From Ilyonectria destructans (Eukaryota; Ascomycota; Sordariomycetes; Hypocreales; Nectriaceae), in assembly GCA_020740775.1 (NCBI GenBank), contig JAHEWK010000016.1, forward strand, positions 248,001-312,000: 64,000 nt of DNA, written 5' to 3'. Each line of letters begins with the position of its first letter. The first letter of the stretch is position 1. The notes beneath the pieces were generated by a model. The model searched no databases, had not been told where the DNA came from, and was given only the letters and a program-made list of their open reading frames with translations. This document shows positions 43,611-54,250 of this stretch, in pieces. Position numbers and translations under genes: made by a program.

Positions 43611-44720
43611 ATGTTTGAGAAACTGACCGCTCGCCCCGATCCCTCCCTTCCCAAGGGAGTCGTTTCTCGCTTCGTCGGGCTTAATTCGCCTTCTACAGGG
43701 CGATTTCCCACCGGCCAGCATCCATGCCAAGGCATGTACTACCATCTCGAAAACACGACTCCGTCGGTTGCTATCATGTTCTCTCACTATTCCGCCGACT
43801 TCACTGAACATTATCTGGCCGGTCCCTTGGCGGCCCAGGGTTTCGGCGTTCTCGGCTGGAATACGCGATACCGGGGTTTTGAGGACATTTTCATCCTAGA
43901 GAAAGCCATTGAGGACATTGGAGTTGGCACCGAGTGGCTGAAGAAGGAAGCCGGAGTCAAGAAGATTGTCTTCATCGGCAACTCGGGCGGGGGGTCACTC
44001 ATGGCTGCTTTTCATGGTACGGCCCAAAACGACCCCTCCATGGTTGCAGCCGATGCCTTCATCTTCTTGAACGCGCATCCCGGACGTCCTGGCGTCATGA
44101 CCAAAATGCTTGACCCTTCCGTCATCGACGAAAATGACCTCCTGAAGAAGGATCCATCCTTGGATATGTACAACCCTGCAAACAAAATTCCATATTCGCA
44201 GGACTTTATCAGACGCTATCGAGCTGCCCAGATTGAGCGCAATCACCGCATCACGGCATGGGCTAAAGCGGAGTTGAAGCGCCTTAATGATGCTAGTATC
44301 CCCGATCGTCTCTTTTCGCTGCAACGCAGCGTGGCAGACCTTCGGTTCACGGACACGACTATCGATCCCTCGGATCGACCAGCGAATGCTTGTTTTGTTA
44401 GGGATCCTGAGGTCGCCAATCGTGATTTCCCCCTTATTGGGCGTACGAGTTCTTTGAAAACTTGGCTGTCAATGTGGAGCTTGTCGGAATCGAAGACCAA
44501 GCTGGAGGTTTATGCGGGAGCCTTTCGGGTCCCTACCCTAGTGGTTCAATGTTTGCACGACACGGGCGTGTACCCTTCTGATGCTCGCGACATATTTGAC
44601 ATGGTGGTTTCCAAGGACAAGGAACTGAAGTTTGTGTCTGGCAGCCATTTCTTCGAAAAGTTGGAAGATCTGAATGTCGCAGTAGCGTTGATGACTGAGT
44701 GGGTGCAGAATAGGACCTAG
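43611..44720 (+). CDS. Alpha/beta hydrolase
   Basis: An intronless 369-residue ORF. The nucleophile elbow is GNSGGG with Ser125; VVQCLHDTGVYPSDARDIF supplies the acid and GSHFFEKL the His near the C terminus. The early HYSADFTEHYLAGPLAAQGF stretch resembles the oxyanion-hole region of esterase or peptidase-like hydrolases. No signal peptide is present, so it is likely cytosolic. It is divergent from the questin-oxidase-like gene with about 780 bp between start codons. It may cleave or release an ester or lactone in the same pathway, which is inference from neighbours only. Confidence 0.85.
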   Translation: MFEKLTARPDPSLPKGVVSRFVGLNSPSTGRFPTGQHPCQGMYYHLENTTPSVAIMFSHYSADFTEHYLAGPLAAQGFGVLGWNTRYRGFEDIFILEKAIEDIGVGTEWLKKEAGVKKIVFIGNSGGGSLMAAFHGTAQNDPSMVAADAFIFLNAHPGRPGVMTKMLDPSVIDENDLLKKDPSLDMYNPANKIPYSQDFIRRYRAAQIERNHRITAWAKAELKRLNDASIPDRLFSLQRSVADLRFTDTTIDPSDRPANACFVRDPEVANRDFPLIGRTSSLKTWLSMWSLSESKTKLEVYAGAFRVPTLVVQCLHDTGVYPSDARDIFDMVVSKDKELKFVSGSHFFEKLEDLNVAVALMTEWVQNRT

Positions 44721-44839
44721 TGTAATTGAGTTAGTGTTGCAGACAGTGAGCAATAGGACAGATTTATAACACAGGCTGCTTTCCGGCGCTTAGTAGGCTG
44801 AGCTTTGTGTCTATTAGGTGAACTTGTAAATTGCAGTTA

Positions 44840-45700
44840 GGTGCTAGATTGACATATATATCTGTGAGAGAGCTTATTTAACCACTGTTTAATCTTAAAG
44901 GAGCTAATTGTATAAATAGCGGGTTAGATTGAGTCTAATAGATACTAATATATTAGTTTTCACTAAGCTTTATACTGTATTATTTATTCTATAATATAGC
45001 TTTATTATAGTACTCATATAAGATATTACTTTCCTTCTTTAGTTATATAGAATAAAGAATCTACTGGATTATTGAGTCGGGGTTTTTCGGTCTTTTGGGG
45101 AATTAGGTCATTTGATCAGATCCTTGCCGCGACTAGGGCCAAGATTGATGGCTTCCTTCAACAGGAAATACCGTGCCGGATAGAGACCAGTGGCCTGACC
45201 CATTGGGGCCATAAATTGGGAGACCTCGTACAGGGTCTATTAGCAGCTATCATCATTCTAGCATCTCATTCAATTGACAGTCTTTTGGCCTATTCTTTTC
45301 AGACCCCTCAGAGATCCATTTGATCAAATGGTATCAGCTGAGAAGGTCGTTATTTTTACTCAATTGGGCTATTTATCCGAATTTTAATTCCGACCTTACC
45401 TACCCTTTCCGTTATAATACTATTGCGGTCATTATAGCTCTGCTTCTGGGTGGGTTGTATATTCTTAGTGTCCTCTATCCCCGCCCTTACTTATTATATA
45501 TCTATATTTTAGTTATTAATATACTGAGTATATATATAGCTTAGTTCTTTTTACTTAAGTTTATTAATTTAAGTAAGTTTAGTTGTATTATATTTATAGC
45601 TTAAAAAAGAGCAGTATATATTTAGTCTCTTGAAAAGCTAACTTTAAATATATTTTATTACCAAATTAAATTTAAGTTTTTAAATGCTTAATTGTAGTCA
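44840..45700. other. AT-rich stretch with retroelement-like remnant
   Basis: 44840-45060 and 45380-45690 are strongly AT-rich. Between them a normal-composition block of about 290 bp ends in AAATGGTATCAGCTGAG (45325-45341), which resembles the TGGTATCAGAG primer site of copia-type elements. No LTR partner or pol sequence is visible. Confidence 0.35.
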
Positions 45701-45703
45701 GAC

Positions 45704-45868
45704 ATGGATGCCCCCAGTAAATCACTTCGCCCTGACTATGAGGACCGCCTGTACCGGCTTGCACTGGAGATTGAGGCAGGAGGCCGGGATTCTGTGATGG
45801 ACGATAACGTCAATGAGGAATTTGAATGCCCTGATAGCGGTCCCTTAATTGAAGTATTAGGAGGTTAG
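45704..45868 (+). pseudogene. Short ORF after the AT-rich remnant, possible start of a lost element gene
   Basis: 54 codons: MDAPSKSLRPDYEDRLYRLA..., highly charged and ending DSGPLIEVLGG. It has no known domain, normal base composition, and begins right after AT-rich DNA. Confidence 0.25.
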
Positions 45869-46726
45869 GTATTTTAGAAGAGCAGGCTCAACGCATGCAC
45901 TCTCAAGCTCTCATAGTAAATTTGGTATGAGCTGCGGAATCGGAAGGGAAGTTGGGTTCAGCCACAAATTCGTTGCTGGTTAAGCCAGAGTGGTTGCTTT
46001 TTAATCACAGCCATGTTAAAGTTGACCAAAGTTGGTGATGTCAGAAGCGGGGGTTGTAGAATACGGGTCATGTGTGCAGAATACGGGATTATTCGCGAAA
46101 GAGAGGTATATCGAATTCCGTGGCGTTAGCACCTATTTTGAGGTATCTAACCTTTTCCCGAACCAAGGGCCCCTTTTCCTAGTCAAGGGACCCCCGTAGG
46201 AGCGCTTGACGGATCCGAACCCTAAATCCAGTCCAGTCCAGTCCAACAAGATTACTGGAGGCTATTCATTCCCACCATCAAATTACCCCGCCGGCAAATG
46301 CCGGACTTACCAATAAGCGTATTCCGGTGTTCAGCCTAACCTGTCTTCTCAGGGCCCTCTGCCACCCTCCTCAGCTCTAGGAGCGCCATCCAGATGTCAT
46401 AATTAATCACTGCTTTGCATGTCGGTGCGGAGTGAGTTGTACCCAAACATTTGGGTAATTGGTCAGACCAGCGCGCCTGGCAAAAGCTTAACCTCTATAA
46501 ACACAGGAGTGTGGAAGCCTTGAAGGCTTCGAGGGATAAGTTCCAATAAGGAATTGTTATTATCACCAATTCGAACTCGCGCTTCTGTCTTGCCTTTGTC
46601 ATTTTCCTGCTCTATTTAATCGATCGAGGCATTCAGATCACAGCGCTTAGGAACCCCCTTATCAGTCCCATCTCGAGCAACTACTTTCCTATTCCAATCG
46701 GGCTTCTTGGACGCGTTGATTTCTAA

Positions 46727-47781
46727 ATGCCTGATCACGGCACCCTTCTCGGCCCCCTCACCACGGCATGGTCTCAGCCAGCGAGCTGCTCCATCTTCTA
46801 CGCAGCTAATTCAGATTCCGATGATTCGTTATCTGGTCAGCGTTGTGTAAACGTCGATCGGGATGATTTGGGACAGACTGAGGAGGATCCCGACTGTTGG
46901 CCACCACGAATGAGAGGAGTTAAAGATCATGACCTCCCACTTTACGGCTGGGGATTTTACTCCCCAGGCCTCGAATGTCCGATTGGATACACAAGCGCTT
47001 GTACGGCCATTTCTGGTGGCCAACAGTGGCAGGTACAATTCGAACCCGGGCCCAAGGAAACCGCTCTGGGCTGCTGTCCGAAGTATGTCAACCCTACCAG
47101 ATCACCAAGGACGAGCGTTGCCGAAACTGACTATTGAATGCTAGGGGATTCTCATGCTCTGTCATCCCAATCGTCCGGGCCGGTACATTCACATGGGCCC
47201 AGACCTGCCTGGCCACTTCCATATCCACAGACGTCCTTTACAATTTTAAGTGTACAGGCACTGAACACACTATAACTCTTGTACCCACAAGTTTCGCACC
47301 TATATCTGGCAATACGGATACACCTACATCTGGCAATATGGATACAGATAACGGGAACACGGTCACCGTCACCGTGACTGATGAACCAAAGCCTACCATA
47401 CCAGAACCTACCATAACGCTTTATGCGCCCATGTTTCAGCTCAAATTTCAATCGACCGATATCACGATTACTACTCTAGCATCCACTCCGTTAATATCCT
47501 CTAGTTCCCCCCCTGATTCTACATCTAAGAGCAATGCTGGGCTGTCAACGGGAGCGAAGATTGGTATCGGCGTTGGCGTGGGAATTGGCGGGATCTTACT
47601 TGCCGCCCTTGTAGGATGGTTTGTCCTGTGGACAAAAAGGTCAAAAAGGACATTAGCAGCGGAGCTTGGTTCTTCCCCTGGCCGTTTTAAAGACGAGGCA
47701 ACACCGACTCAAGTGAATAATCCTATATTTTCTGAGCTTTCTGGAGATACTCATCCTGTGGAATTACCAGCACACAGATAA
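46727..47781 (+). CDS. Single-pass membrane protein with Cys-rich ectodomain
   Basis: Exons 46727-47082 and 47145-47781 give 330 residues; the intron (GTATGT...GCTAG) joins CCPK to GFSCSVIP. The N-terminal 220 residues contain about ten Cys spread over CWPP, GLECPIGYTSAC, LGCCPKGFSC and TCLATS, a pattern seen in many fungal surface proteins of unknown function. A Thr/Ser/Pro-rich stalk follows, then a glycine-rich helix of 23 residues (IGIGVGVGIGGILLAALVGW) and a basic stop-transfer KRSKR. The cytosolic tail is about 50 residues. No signal peptide is obvious. It probably sits in the plasma membrane with a sensor or cell-wall role, by analogy only. Confidence 0.75.
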
Positions 47782-48925
47782 TAAATTTTACTTCGATCCA
47801 TTACCCCGTGGAAAAACCCGGGTTCTACGGTGCAGCTTCATATGATTTCTCTGCTTCGTCATTCTCAGCTACCCTGTTGGCAATCGACCCGCACAGCTCG
47901 CTGCCCGCCTTTCGTACCGGTTTGCAAACCGTGTATCGTTATCTAGGCACAACCTGGATTGCATTATCCGTTTCTTGGGATTTTTCAGCAACTGAAAATC
48001 GCGCTACCTTGTGGTGGTACTGCAGCCTTCGTGATTGCTTTGGGGATTATTTGCGGACTCTTCGTCGGGACGGCTCTATTAAAGGCGTGGGTTATCGGCC
48101 AATCTCTGAAACCGCTCGGGTTTGGACGCGCATTTTGGAAGTCGCGCTATTTGACCATAGGTGGGCCATTCGAGTTTATCTTCTTGCTTTGGACGCTGAG
48201 CTTGGCGCTTCGTTGTAGCCATCGACGCCGCCAACAGTTTATTAGGTCACAGTCACAGTCGAGATGTATACGATATCAGATGGAAATGACAAAGTTGAAC
48301 GGCTAACTAGCGAATCGGATGACGAGAGGGACAAGTTATGTAACTAGGCTGACAATTCAATTACACATTATTAAATTTTATAATATTAATTAGTACTATT
48401 ATACTATATTTTATTATTAAAATCTATTAGTAGTAATAATAATAAAAACTTTTTATATTATAATAGCTAATAAAGACTTATATAGTATATATTTTTAAAT
48501 ATATAAAATTTAAATATATATTTAAATATTTCTATATTAGCTATCCTTTTATAGCCTTAAGCTTAAATAGATTATATTAACTTAAGAAATTAGAAAAATC
48601 TAATATAATATTAAACTACCTACTATTATCTAAATCTATTAGATAGAAATTCAATTAGACCTACTGTTAAGCCTGATTAAGCTGCTAAAACTGTACTAAA
48701 AATAGCATTAGATTTTGCTAATTTATTGAGTCTTTACAGTACTTATGTCTACCCGAGGGGCTGACTTTTATACATATACTCGCAGGCTTCACTGGGAGCT
48801 AAAGGCTCCCTCTCGCCCTTGCGGCAGCATACCCGCGGCAGCATAATATCTCCAGTTCGGTATTATCGACCTTTCACCATATTTTTAATACTTCAGCTGC
48901 ATCCTTAAGCACGCCAGTCCAAATC
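47782..48925. other. Intergenic stretch, partly AT-rich
   Basis: 47959-48306 carries an ORF (ALPCGGTAAFVIALGIICGLF) with one hydrophobic helix. It might be a decayed paralogue of the preceding membrane protein, but this is not convincing. 48340-48740 is AT-rich with no ORF. Confidence 0.4.
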
Positions 48926-50465
48926 ATGGTCATTACTAATGGTAGTCGCGCCGTGGGTGCGGTTCCAGCTGAGATTTGGTCTTATATCTGCTCGTTTCTC
49001 CACGTCGAGGAATGCGACCAGTATGGGTTTTGCCATGAAACGCGCGCTCGCCAAGAGGACAGCGTCTATAGCGACGAGCTACTGGAATTACTGCTCCAAA
49101 ATGATCCAGATCCTAGTTCAAAACTGCTAATAGGGTCTCCTCGAAGGGCTCCTTTCCCTGATTACAGCAGCGTCGTCAGCGAGTTCCAGAGATTTACCCA
49201 GATGCCACCCCAAACCCCAAACGAGATCTACACAGCTTTTGCCTCGCCTGCAAGCAGTTCTCCGTCATAGCAACGCCCTTTACGCACCAGTACCTTTGCT
49301 TCTTCCTCACAAAGAAGCATCTGCAGAAACTAGACTATTTTGCCAAGCATCCGAGCATGCATTGCGGTATTACGCGACTGATTATGCGCAATTGGATAAA
49401 GTGCATGAAGGGGGCTATAATTACGGTCACGACACATGGATCTATCACCAGGACTTCCTGGCGCCCGTGGTTGACCTATCTCTCAAACCAGCCGACTACG
49501 CACAATATTGCAAGATCAACAAAGAACAGTATAAATTGAAACACGACGACGAAGACGTCAAGTGCTTTGCAAACGTCTTTCCTCGATTTCCGCGGCTTCA
49601 AGTCATTGATGTGCTCTGTGGACCCCGGTTGCTCAGGCGAAATAGAGTCAGGGGTCTGGAGTTTGACCACATGGATCTCCGCGAGACGAGCTTCGGCGTC
49701 AGGGCTCTCGAGACGGTCCTGTCAGCCGTGGTTGATGCGAGGATCAAGCTCAAGAGTTTCGAAGCTGGCGTATTTGACTGGAACTTTTTCGTCCAAGACC
49801 GCAAAGAGCTAGATCGGCTGTTTCTTCCCTTGCGTTAGTTACAGTGCCTGGAACTGGTCATGAGTGGTCAGAAGGCTCACTGGTTTGATATCACGGCCTT
49901 GGCGAGAACGGGTGTGATTCGGGAGCTACTTGAGCCTACGAAAGAGCTGCGCAGATTGGTTATTAAGCTACCTCCTATGTACCTCAACCTGGCTACTGTT
50001 ACGGCTTGGCTGTCTGATGTTATCCCACCGTTCAAGTGGGAACACCTAACACGGTTATCCCTGCATGACGTTGAGTCCACGGGTGAAGACCTATTGTCAA
50101 TCTTGCTACGTCACAAAGATACTCTTTGGAAGCTATGCCTAGGCCGGATAGTCCTTCGTTCTCCTTCATGGGAGTCTGTTCTTCGCACCATTCGGCAGGA
50201 CTTGCGCCTGGAAACAGCTTGCTTGTGCAGCGAGCTCTATGAGGTTGTTCCCGTGAACAATGAAGGCAGCGGGAACGTTCGGAACTACTGGACGGCCAGG
50301 TATAGTGACGAGTATCATATCCTGGAATATAGGGAGGGCAAACATGTGTTGGTTTTTAACCTCAATGAATACTGCTATGGGCGTGGATCGGATGACGAGA
50401 TTCTCACTCGAGAGAACGCTGTCATTTACGATTTTCAGCACTACGGTGAAGGGGCATGGGGCTAA
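48926..50465 (+). pseudogene. Broken F-box-like gene
   Basis: The start reads VPAEIWSYICSFLHVEE, the first half of an F-box. Its expected second half, DLHSFCLACKQFSVIATPF, occurs 200 bp later in another frame (about 49223 on). A third frame then carries the body: DYAQLDKVHEGGYNYGHDTW, FPRFPRLQVIDVL, a TAG at 49836-49838, then MSGQKAHWFDITALA to the end at TAA. So there is an insertion or unspliced segment of about 210 bp, at least two frame changes and one in-frame stop (possibly CAG to TAG). F-box proteins recruit substrates to SCF ubiquitin ligases. One lesion might be an intron, but not all. Confidence 0.6.
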
Positions 50466-50813
50466 AGTCAGAGTATTAAGAATGGTCTTCAGTTACAGAC
50501 ACAGTAACCGTTCACATATATGAATCTCGATTAGCCCTCATGTAGTGAACTCTTTTCTCAGAGTTAATTCAGGACACCACTATCACTTCGACCAGCACAC
50601 TACAACTCGCTCATAGATATCAGAGTCAGGTCTCGAATCCTTTATTTAAATTACAAAGACTTATTTTATTTGCCTACTTGTAATATCGCATAGAGATAGC
50701 CTATGAGTCACATTCTACAACTTACCTTAACCTTTATTTCGTACTACTCGTCTAAAGCGCCGGAAGAGAAGACGACCCTCTTACTAAGCATAATATAATC
50801 TAGAGGGATTTCT

Positions 50814-51062
50814 ATGACGGAAGTCTGTTACTATTACGAGGGCGAGCCCCGCGATGCCTCACTTCCTCCTGAAACACACTGCGAGTCGGACGGAAAGCAG
50901 ATCATAAAGCTATTCCTCATCCTAGAACGTGCAAAATTCTATAAAGATATCACCAGCATCCCTTTTGGAAGCGATATCTCTGAGCCTGGAGAGATGCTGC
51001 GTCTCGGTGGTGATCGATATGTCGTAAACAGTGCGAACGGAGAAGTTTGGCGGCACGATTGA
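50814..51062 (+). CDS. Small hypothetical protein
   Basis: 82 codons, acidic, MTEVCYYYEGEPRDASLPPE..., with no signal peptide or membrane segment and no domain I recognise. It may be chance. Confidence 0.25.
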   Translation: MTEVCYYYEGEPRDASLPPETHCESDGKQIIKLFLILERAKFYKDITSIPFGSDISEPGEMLRLGGDRYVVNSANGEVWRHD

Positions 51063-53482
51063 GGACGGAATGGACCGCACAGCAGACTAAGGCTTTGTTC
51101 ATTTGAAAGTATCTAATAAGTAAGGGCAGGCAATTACTGATATGATTATAACGAGGAAGGGCGACATACGATATGATAATGGAACCTTGACTACGACGGT
51201 CAGTTTATCTGTGGAACTATCGCCCAATGTCGTTTGAGGTTCCAATTTATTTGCGAAGCTCTCTTGGCGCGAGGATAATGGGAAGTTAAGGTCATGCTAG
51301 TTGCCGGGCCAGCGTATAGCAACTTGTGCATCTACGAAGCACAGCCTGAAAGCGAAGAATGATAGTACGTATAAGTACACTTCTACACATTAATTCCATT
51401 ACGATAAATCGAGAATCAGTACTGAGAAAGAAGGACTGTGATGGCTGGCAACTGGCATACTAGACAACCCTCAATCATATCCACTGCATCTACTACAAGT
51501 CGAACACGGCTGTCGAACCCTTATCCTCCACAAGCTCTCTATCTATAATCCCATACATATGCGCCTCTCCCACAAGCAAAAACCCCCTTGATCACCGGGC
51601 TGCGGTCTCAGCACAAACAGTGAGTGTATCTGCGCCGAACAACAAAACCACGATGTCCCCAGCCTCAGCTTCGCTGGGGCCGATTCCAACGTATCCGTAC
51701 CGTCCAAGCTGTTAAATCTAGGTGGCTGGGAAACATCTAGCATATTCTATGACGATAAAATCACAAGTTCATCCAAATACCTGCCGAGTCATTAGTACGT
51801 AGCGGCATGCATCTCTCAGGCATGATGATGTTCTGATATTAACGTACGTCACTCATCGGTGTCATCATTTTTCACCTAGATGAGTCTATTAGCTCGCCCA
51901 ACTAGACGGTTAATACAAGCGTCACATATGTCGACGCTCACTGAGCACGATGGCCAGTCGTGGCCCACGGGGCACATTTTCTTTGTCACATGTTAATGAA
52001 TCCATTTCATGCATCATGATGAAAATCGACGATCGTGTTGCAAAACACGCCTAATACGAGGTATTAATAAAGGTGAGATTAATCGAAGGGAAGTGGATGA
52101 GATGCATCTCCGATGTCTCAACAGCCTCGTAATTTATTTCGGCAATTTTGATACTTGCTCTGAGGCAAGATTCAATCAGATTGTCGTCATCGGGCGGGAT
52201 GTAAACAGGGGAAATTCAATTGCTTCACTGTCATACAAGCTCATGCATTGTAAGATTCGGTAATAGGGTGTCATCCGAGAGCCAAGCCGCCGACACGAGG
52301 TGGTGCGGGCACCAATTGCGTCCACCTTGATGTGGCGATCTCAGCCACGGCATGATCACAGGCATTGAAGTGCCTGCACTATGCTATTCTAGGTTTTGGT
52401 AGCAAAGCCTAGTCCCTGGTTCCTTGTTAGAAAAACCACTAGCAGGCTTCCATCCGTCCCCCGAGGTTGTATTCTCAGCTGATGGCGTTTTGATGATGTT
52501 TTGATGCCGTTCGGCTAGGTCGATCCCAAGAACGGAAGCTACTCGGGTCTAGCACGAAACCTCCACGTTTGCTATCATCAGGAGATCAAACTCACTTCCC
52601 AATATGGCCGTTTTCGGTCGCAAATATTCTAGTTCAGGGCCGCAAGTGCTTTATATAGTGACCAATAGCTTTGCGGCGATAATATCACCCAGTCTCATCC
52701 GAGCCTAGCAAAATTCCAGTTGCAGTTTCCAGACGGATTCCCTATGAGACTTGATAATTTAAAATTATCGCGAAAGTGGATTGAGGTATTGCAGATGCCG
52801 TCATGGCGATTGGTATATCCCGGTTTGCCGAACAACAGATCCACCAAGCCCGCAACCTGGAACTCAAACGTAGTTTCGGGGCTGACGACTACATAGCCAT
52901 CTAAAAAAAGAAATTCGTATGGAATTGATTGTGCTTCTGCACGATCTGCTGGTAGCATGACTAATAAATGGTCTCTGCGAAAGTCAACAGGGCCCAGCCA
53001 GAATTCAGCTCAACAACATTCAGCACAACATCATGCGTTCAAAATGACGAATTGATGATGGTGTGAGGCCTAGGCCAAAAGGCGGAATTGCTCTAGCCTA
53101 GACCATACACAGAAATGGCCACGTCACGTCATTTGTCCTTTGCCGATGCCGAGATGACTTTGAGGTGTAGCATCTGCCGGAGCCAGCAACACGCATCTTG
53201 GCTTCAGTGTTCGACTTGGTGAACGCTAACAAGAAATTCATGTGATCCTGAGACCAGATCTGGGAGGCATGGCGATATGAAGCAGCTCAAGCCATCTAGC
53301 TTTGTAATGGAAGAGCATCTATAAATACAGCTAAGCCTTCCCCCTCATCTCTATCTCCCAGCTCATACCGATAAACCAACTTCAACTCCCCTAACAACCA
53401 CTATCTTCTCTTGGTATACCTATTCCACGAACCCTTTACAATTCCTACTTTCTCAAACATCCTCTCACCCATTAACGTCAAA
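51063..53482. other. Gene-poor stretch of 2.4 kb
   Basis: Only short ORFs. A minus-strand one at 52695-52958 (87 codons) has no recognisable domain. A TATAAATA box at 53321-53328 and a pyrimidine-rich leader (53337-53410) probably belong to the promoter of the next gene. Confidence 0.5.
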
Positions 53483-54250
53483 ATGAAGCTCTCCCTCATC
53501 GCCCTCATTGCCGCTGCTGCCCCGGCCATTCTGGCCGCCCCTGCCCCTGAGGCTGATCCCGGTGCTCCAGCCAAGTATGGCGACCATTATCCTTCCAAGG
53601 GTGGACACGGTGGCTACGGAGACAAGGGTGGGAAGAAAAAGGGCAAGGGATATGATGACGAGGACGAGGACAAGTACGACGATAAGTACGGCTATCCTTC
53701 CAAGGGCGGATACAAAGGCCACTACAACAAAGATCGCCGTAGCAACGGTTATGGAGGTTATGGGGACGGCAAGAACAAGGGTGATGGAGGTTACGGGAAC
53801 GACAAGAGCAAGGGTGATGGAGGCTATGGGGATGGCAAGGGCAAGGACAATGGGGACGGTAAGAACAAGGGTGATGGAGGTTACGGGGACGGCAAGAACA
53901 AGGGTGATGGGGGTTACGGGGGCGGCAAGAACAAGGGTGATGGGGGTTACGGGGACGGCAAGAACAAGGGTGATGGGGGTTACGGGGACGGCAAGAACAA
54001 GGGTGACGGAGGCTATGGGAATGGCAAGGGCAAGGACAATGGGGACGGTAAGAACAAGGGTGATGGAGGTTACGGGGACGGCAAGAACAAGGGTGATGGA
54101 GGCTATGGGGATGGAGGCTATGGGGATGGCAAGGGTAAGGGCAATGGGGATGACAAGAACAAGGGCGATGGAGGCTATGGGGATGGCAAGAACAAGGGTG
54201 ATGGGGGCTATGGGGATGGCAAGGGTAAGGGCTACGGCAAGGGCTACTAG
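53483..54250 (+). CDS. Secreted Gly/Lys/Asp-rich tandem-repeat protein
   Basis: 255 residues from ATG 53483, which opens a clear signal peptide (MKLSLIALIAAAAPAILAAP) with likely cleavage after residue 18; the in-frame ATG at 53411 only adds leader. The mature N terminus is Lys/Asp/Tyr-rich (KYDDKYGYPSKGG), then residues 93 onward are about fourteen imperfect repeats of GDGGYGDGKNK (11 residues, 33 bp) interspersed with GDGKGKDN variants. No Cys occurs in the mature part. It is likely disordered, hydrated and wall- or matrix-associated, with no homologue of known function that I can name. A TATAAATA box lies about 160 bp upstream. Confidence 0.8.
   Translation: MKLSLIALIAAAAPAILAAPAPEADPGAPAKYGDHYPSKGGHGGYGDKGGKKKGKGYDDEDEDKYDDKYGYPSKGGYKGHYNKDRRSNGYGGYGDGKNKGDGGYGNDKSKGDGGYGDGKGKDNGDGKNKGDGGYGDGKNKGDGGYGGGKNKGDGGYGDGKNKGDGGYGDGKNKGDGGYGNGKGKDNGDGKNKGDGGYGDGKNKGDGGYGDGGYGDGKGKGNGDDKNKGDGGYGDGKNKGDGGYGDGKGKGYGKGY
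53756..54240. repeat. 33-bp coding minisatellite
   Basis: Tandem array of GGTGATGGAGGTTACGGGGA-type units with mostly synonymous differences, inside the secreted Gly-rich gene. Confidence 0.9.

Noticed and set aside
47959..48306. 115-codon ORF after the single-pass membrane protein
   Set aside because: One hydrophobic segment but no start context, no conserved motif and no splice link to the gene upstream; recorded only within the intergenic entry.
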